From the NCBI GenBank assembly GCA_021202575.1, contig JAJQCU010000346.1, positions 1 to 6,377 of the forward strand: DNA of 6,377 nt. The letters run 5' to 3'. The number at the start of each line of letters is the position of its first letter. Within the stretch, counting starts at the first letter, position 1. The notes beneath the pieces were generated by a model, which was given only the letters and a program-made list of their open reading frames with translations, did not search any database and had not been told where the DNA came from. Of the stretch, positions 5,714-6,377 are shown piece by piece. This DNA comes from Lachnospiraceae bacterium. Its GTDB lineage: Bacteria; Bacillota; Clostridia; Lachnospirales; Lachnospiraceae. The position numbers and the translations under genes were made by a program.

Positions 5714-6377
5714 TCAGTATGCGCCCGGCTCGCTGATCCTGCTCACCGCCACATAGATGCGGCTGACGGCGTACCAGGTCGGAAAGTCGGTGACGCCGGT
5801 CTGGGGAAGGCTGAAAATTTTCTGGAAGGCGCGCATGCTCTCCGCGGTCAGGGAGCCGTAGATTCCGTCCGCGGTCAGCTTTGGGAGGGCGGGATAATTC
5901 TGGGCGATCCGGTTGAGTTGCTGCTGAAGCTGTCGCACCTTGTCGCCGGTGGAGCCGATGGTCAGATCATACCCCGGATAAGAGGCCGGCACCCCGGAAA
6001 TCTGTTCGGCGGTGGCGATATACATGTCGGAGCCGTAATAGTAGCGGACGATCTCAATGGCGCTGTAGCCCTCGTCTCCCAGATATTTGCTGCCCCACTG
6101 GCTTAAGCCCGTGCAGGTGGCCCTCTGGCCGTCGCAGTAGGAGGTAAAAATGGGCTGGGTCACGCCGGGGCGGGCCAGATAATTGTTGAACACCTGATCC
6201 ACCAGATAGGAAATATTTTCATAGATATTTCTGCCGTAAACAAATTTCTGGTCGTAGGCGGTGGAGGAGGTGATGGTAAAATCGTATCCCCGGCTGCGGT
6301 AGTATTCCGTGTAGACCCGGTTCAGGGTGAAAGACATGATGACCAGAATATTGGCCAGAATCGTGGAGTCCTCCCAG
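5714..6377 (-). CDS. SpoIID-like cell-wall protein with C-terminal peptidoglycan-binding domain (5'-truncated by window edge)
   Basis: About 220 residues are visible. The frame continues past the Met codon at 6335-6337 to the right edge, so the true start lies outside. Numbered from that Met, residues 1-107 resemble the later part of a SpoIID/LytB domain. TSSTAYDQKFVYG (23-35) fits the Q-x-Y/F region, and LSQWGSKYLGDEGYSAIEI (78-96) followed by RYYYG (98-102) fits the SpoIID pattern SQ-x-G-A ... G ... EIL-x-YYY. Two Cys (68 and 75) lie just before it. Residues about 124-197 form a PG_binding_1 domain: IGSTGDKVRQLQQQLN, DGIYGSLTAESMRAFQ and GVTDFPTWYAV. SpoIID of Bacillus is a septal glycan hydrolase needed for engulfment during sporulation, and its catalytic Glu would lie upstream of what is seen. 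A wall-binding, possibly wall-cleaving, protein used in sporulation or germination is likely, but catalysis is not shown. The gene converges on the exporter operon and shares its terminator. The promoter is outside the window. Confidence 0.82.
   Translation of the reverse strand, partial: WEDSTILANILVIMSFTLNRVYTEYYRSRGYDFTITSSTAYDQKFVYGRNIYENISYLVDQVFNNYLARPGVTQPIFTSYCDGQRATCTGLSQWGSKYLGDEGYSAIEIVRYYYGSDMYIATAEQISGVPASYPGYDLTIGSTGDKVRQLQQQLNRIAQNYPALPKLTADGIYGSLTAESMRAFQKIFSLPQTGVTDFPTWYAVSRIYVAVSRISEPGAY

Overview
The window looks like chromosome from a Gram-positive anaerobe of class Clostridia, most likely Lachnospiraceae. Three things suggest this. A feoB is followed by a small Cys-rich FeoB-associated membrane protein. 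The heterodimeric ABC exporter is of a type common in gut Firmicutes. A SpoIID-like protein with a peptidoglycan-binding tail points to a spore former or close relative. Coding DNA is moderately GC-rich, while the leader before the exporter and the first small gene are clearly AT-rich. The genus cannot be fixed from the sequence alone.

Layout. (1) Positions 1-1808, + strand: the 3' part of feoB (ferrous iron permease; its GTPase domain lies off the left edge), then two very small membrane-protein genes (41 and 63 codons) and a strong Rho-independent terminator. This is the tail of an iron-uptake operon. (2) Positions 1809-1986: an AT-rich control region with a plausible sigma-A promoter and two separate inverted repeats, one overlapping the -35 box. 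(3) Positions 1987-5642, + strand: two ABC half-transporters two bases apart, which together form an asymmetric heterodimeric exporter of the TM287/288, BmrCD and LmrCD type. The first subunit carries the degenerate catalytic residues (Asp for the Walker B Glu, Gln for the H-loop His) and the second carries the matching altered signature motif. (4) Positions 5666-5713: a symmetrical hairpin with A and T tracts on either side, able to terminate transcription from both directions. (5) Positions 5714-6377, - strand: a convergent gene, cut by the right edge, for a SpoIID-like cell-wall protein ending in a peptidoglycan-binding domain.

How the parts relate: the feo tail and the exporter are separated by a terminator and a new promoter, so they are probably independent units, and nothing in the sequence ties the exporter to iron. 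The exporter pair has no regulator gene beside it in this window, yet its leader has operator-like dyads, so control by a regulator encoded elsewhere is likely (inference). I see no mobile element, CRISPR array, tRNA or rRNA. The window is mostly ordinary. The less expected points are the Cys-less small paralogue beside the FeoB-associated protein, the paired dyads at the exporter promoter, and a roughly 43-residue insert between the membrane and ATPase domains of the second exporter subunit.
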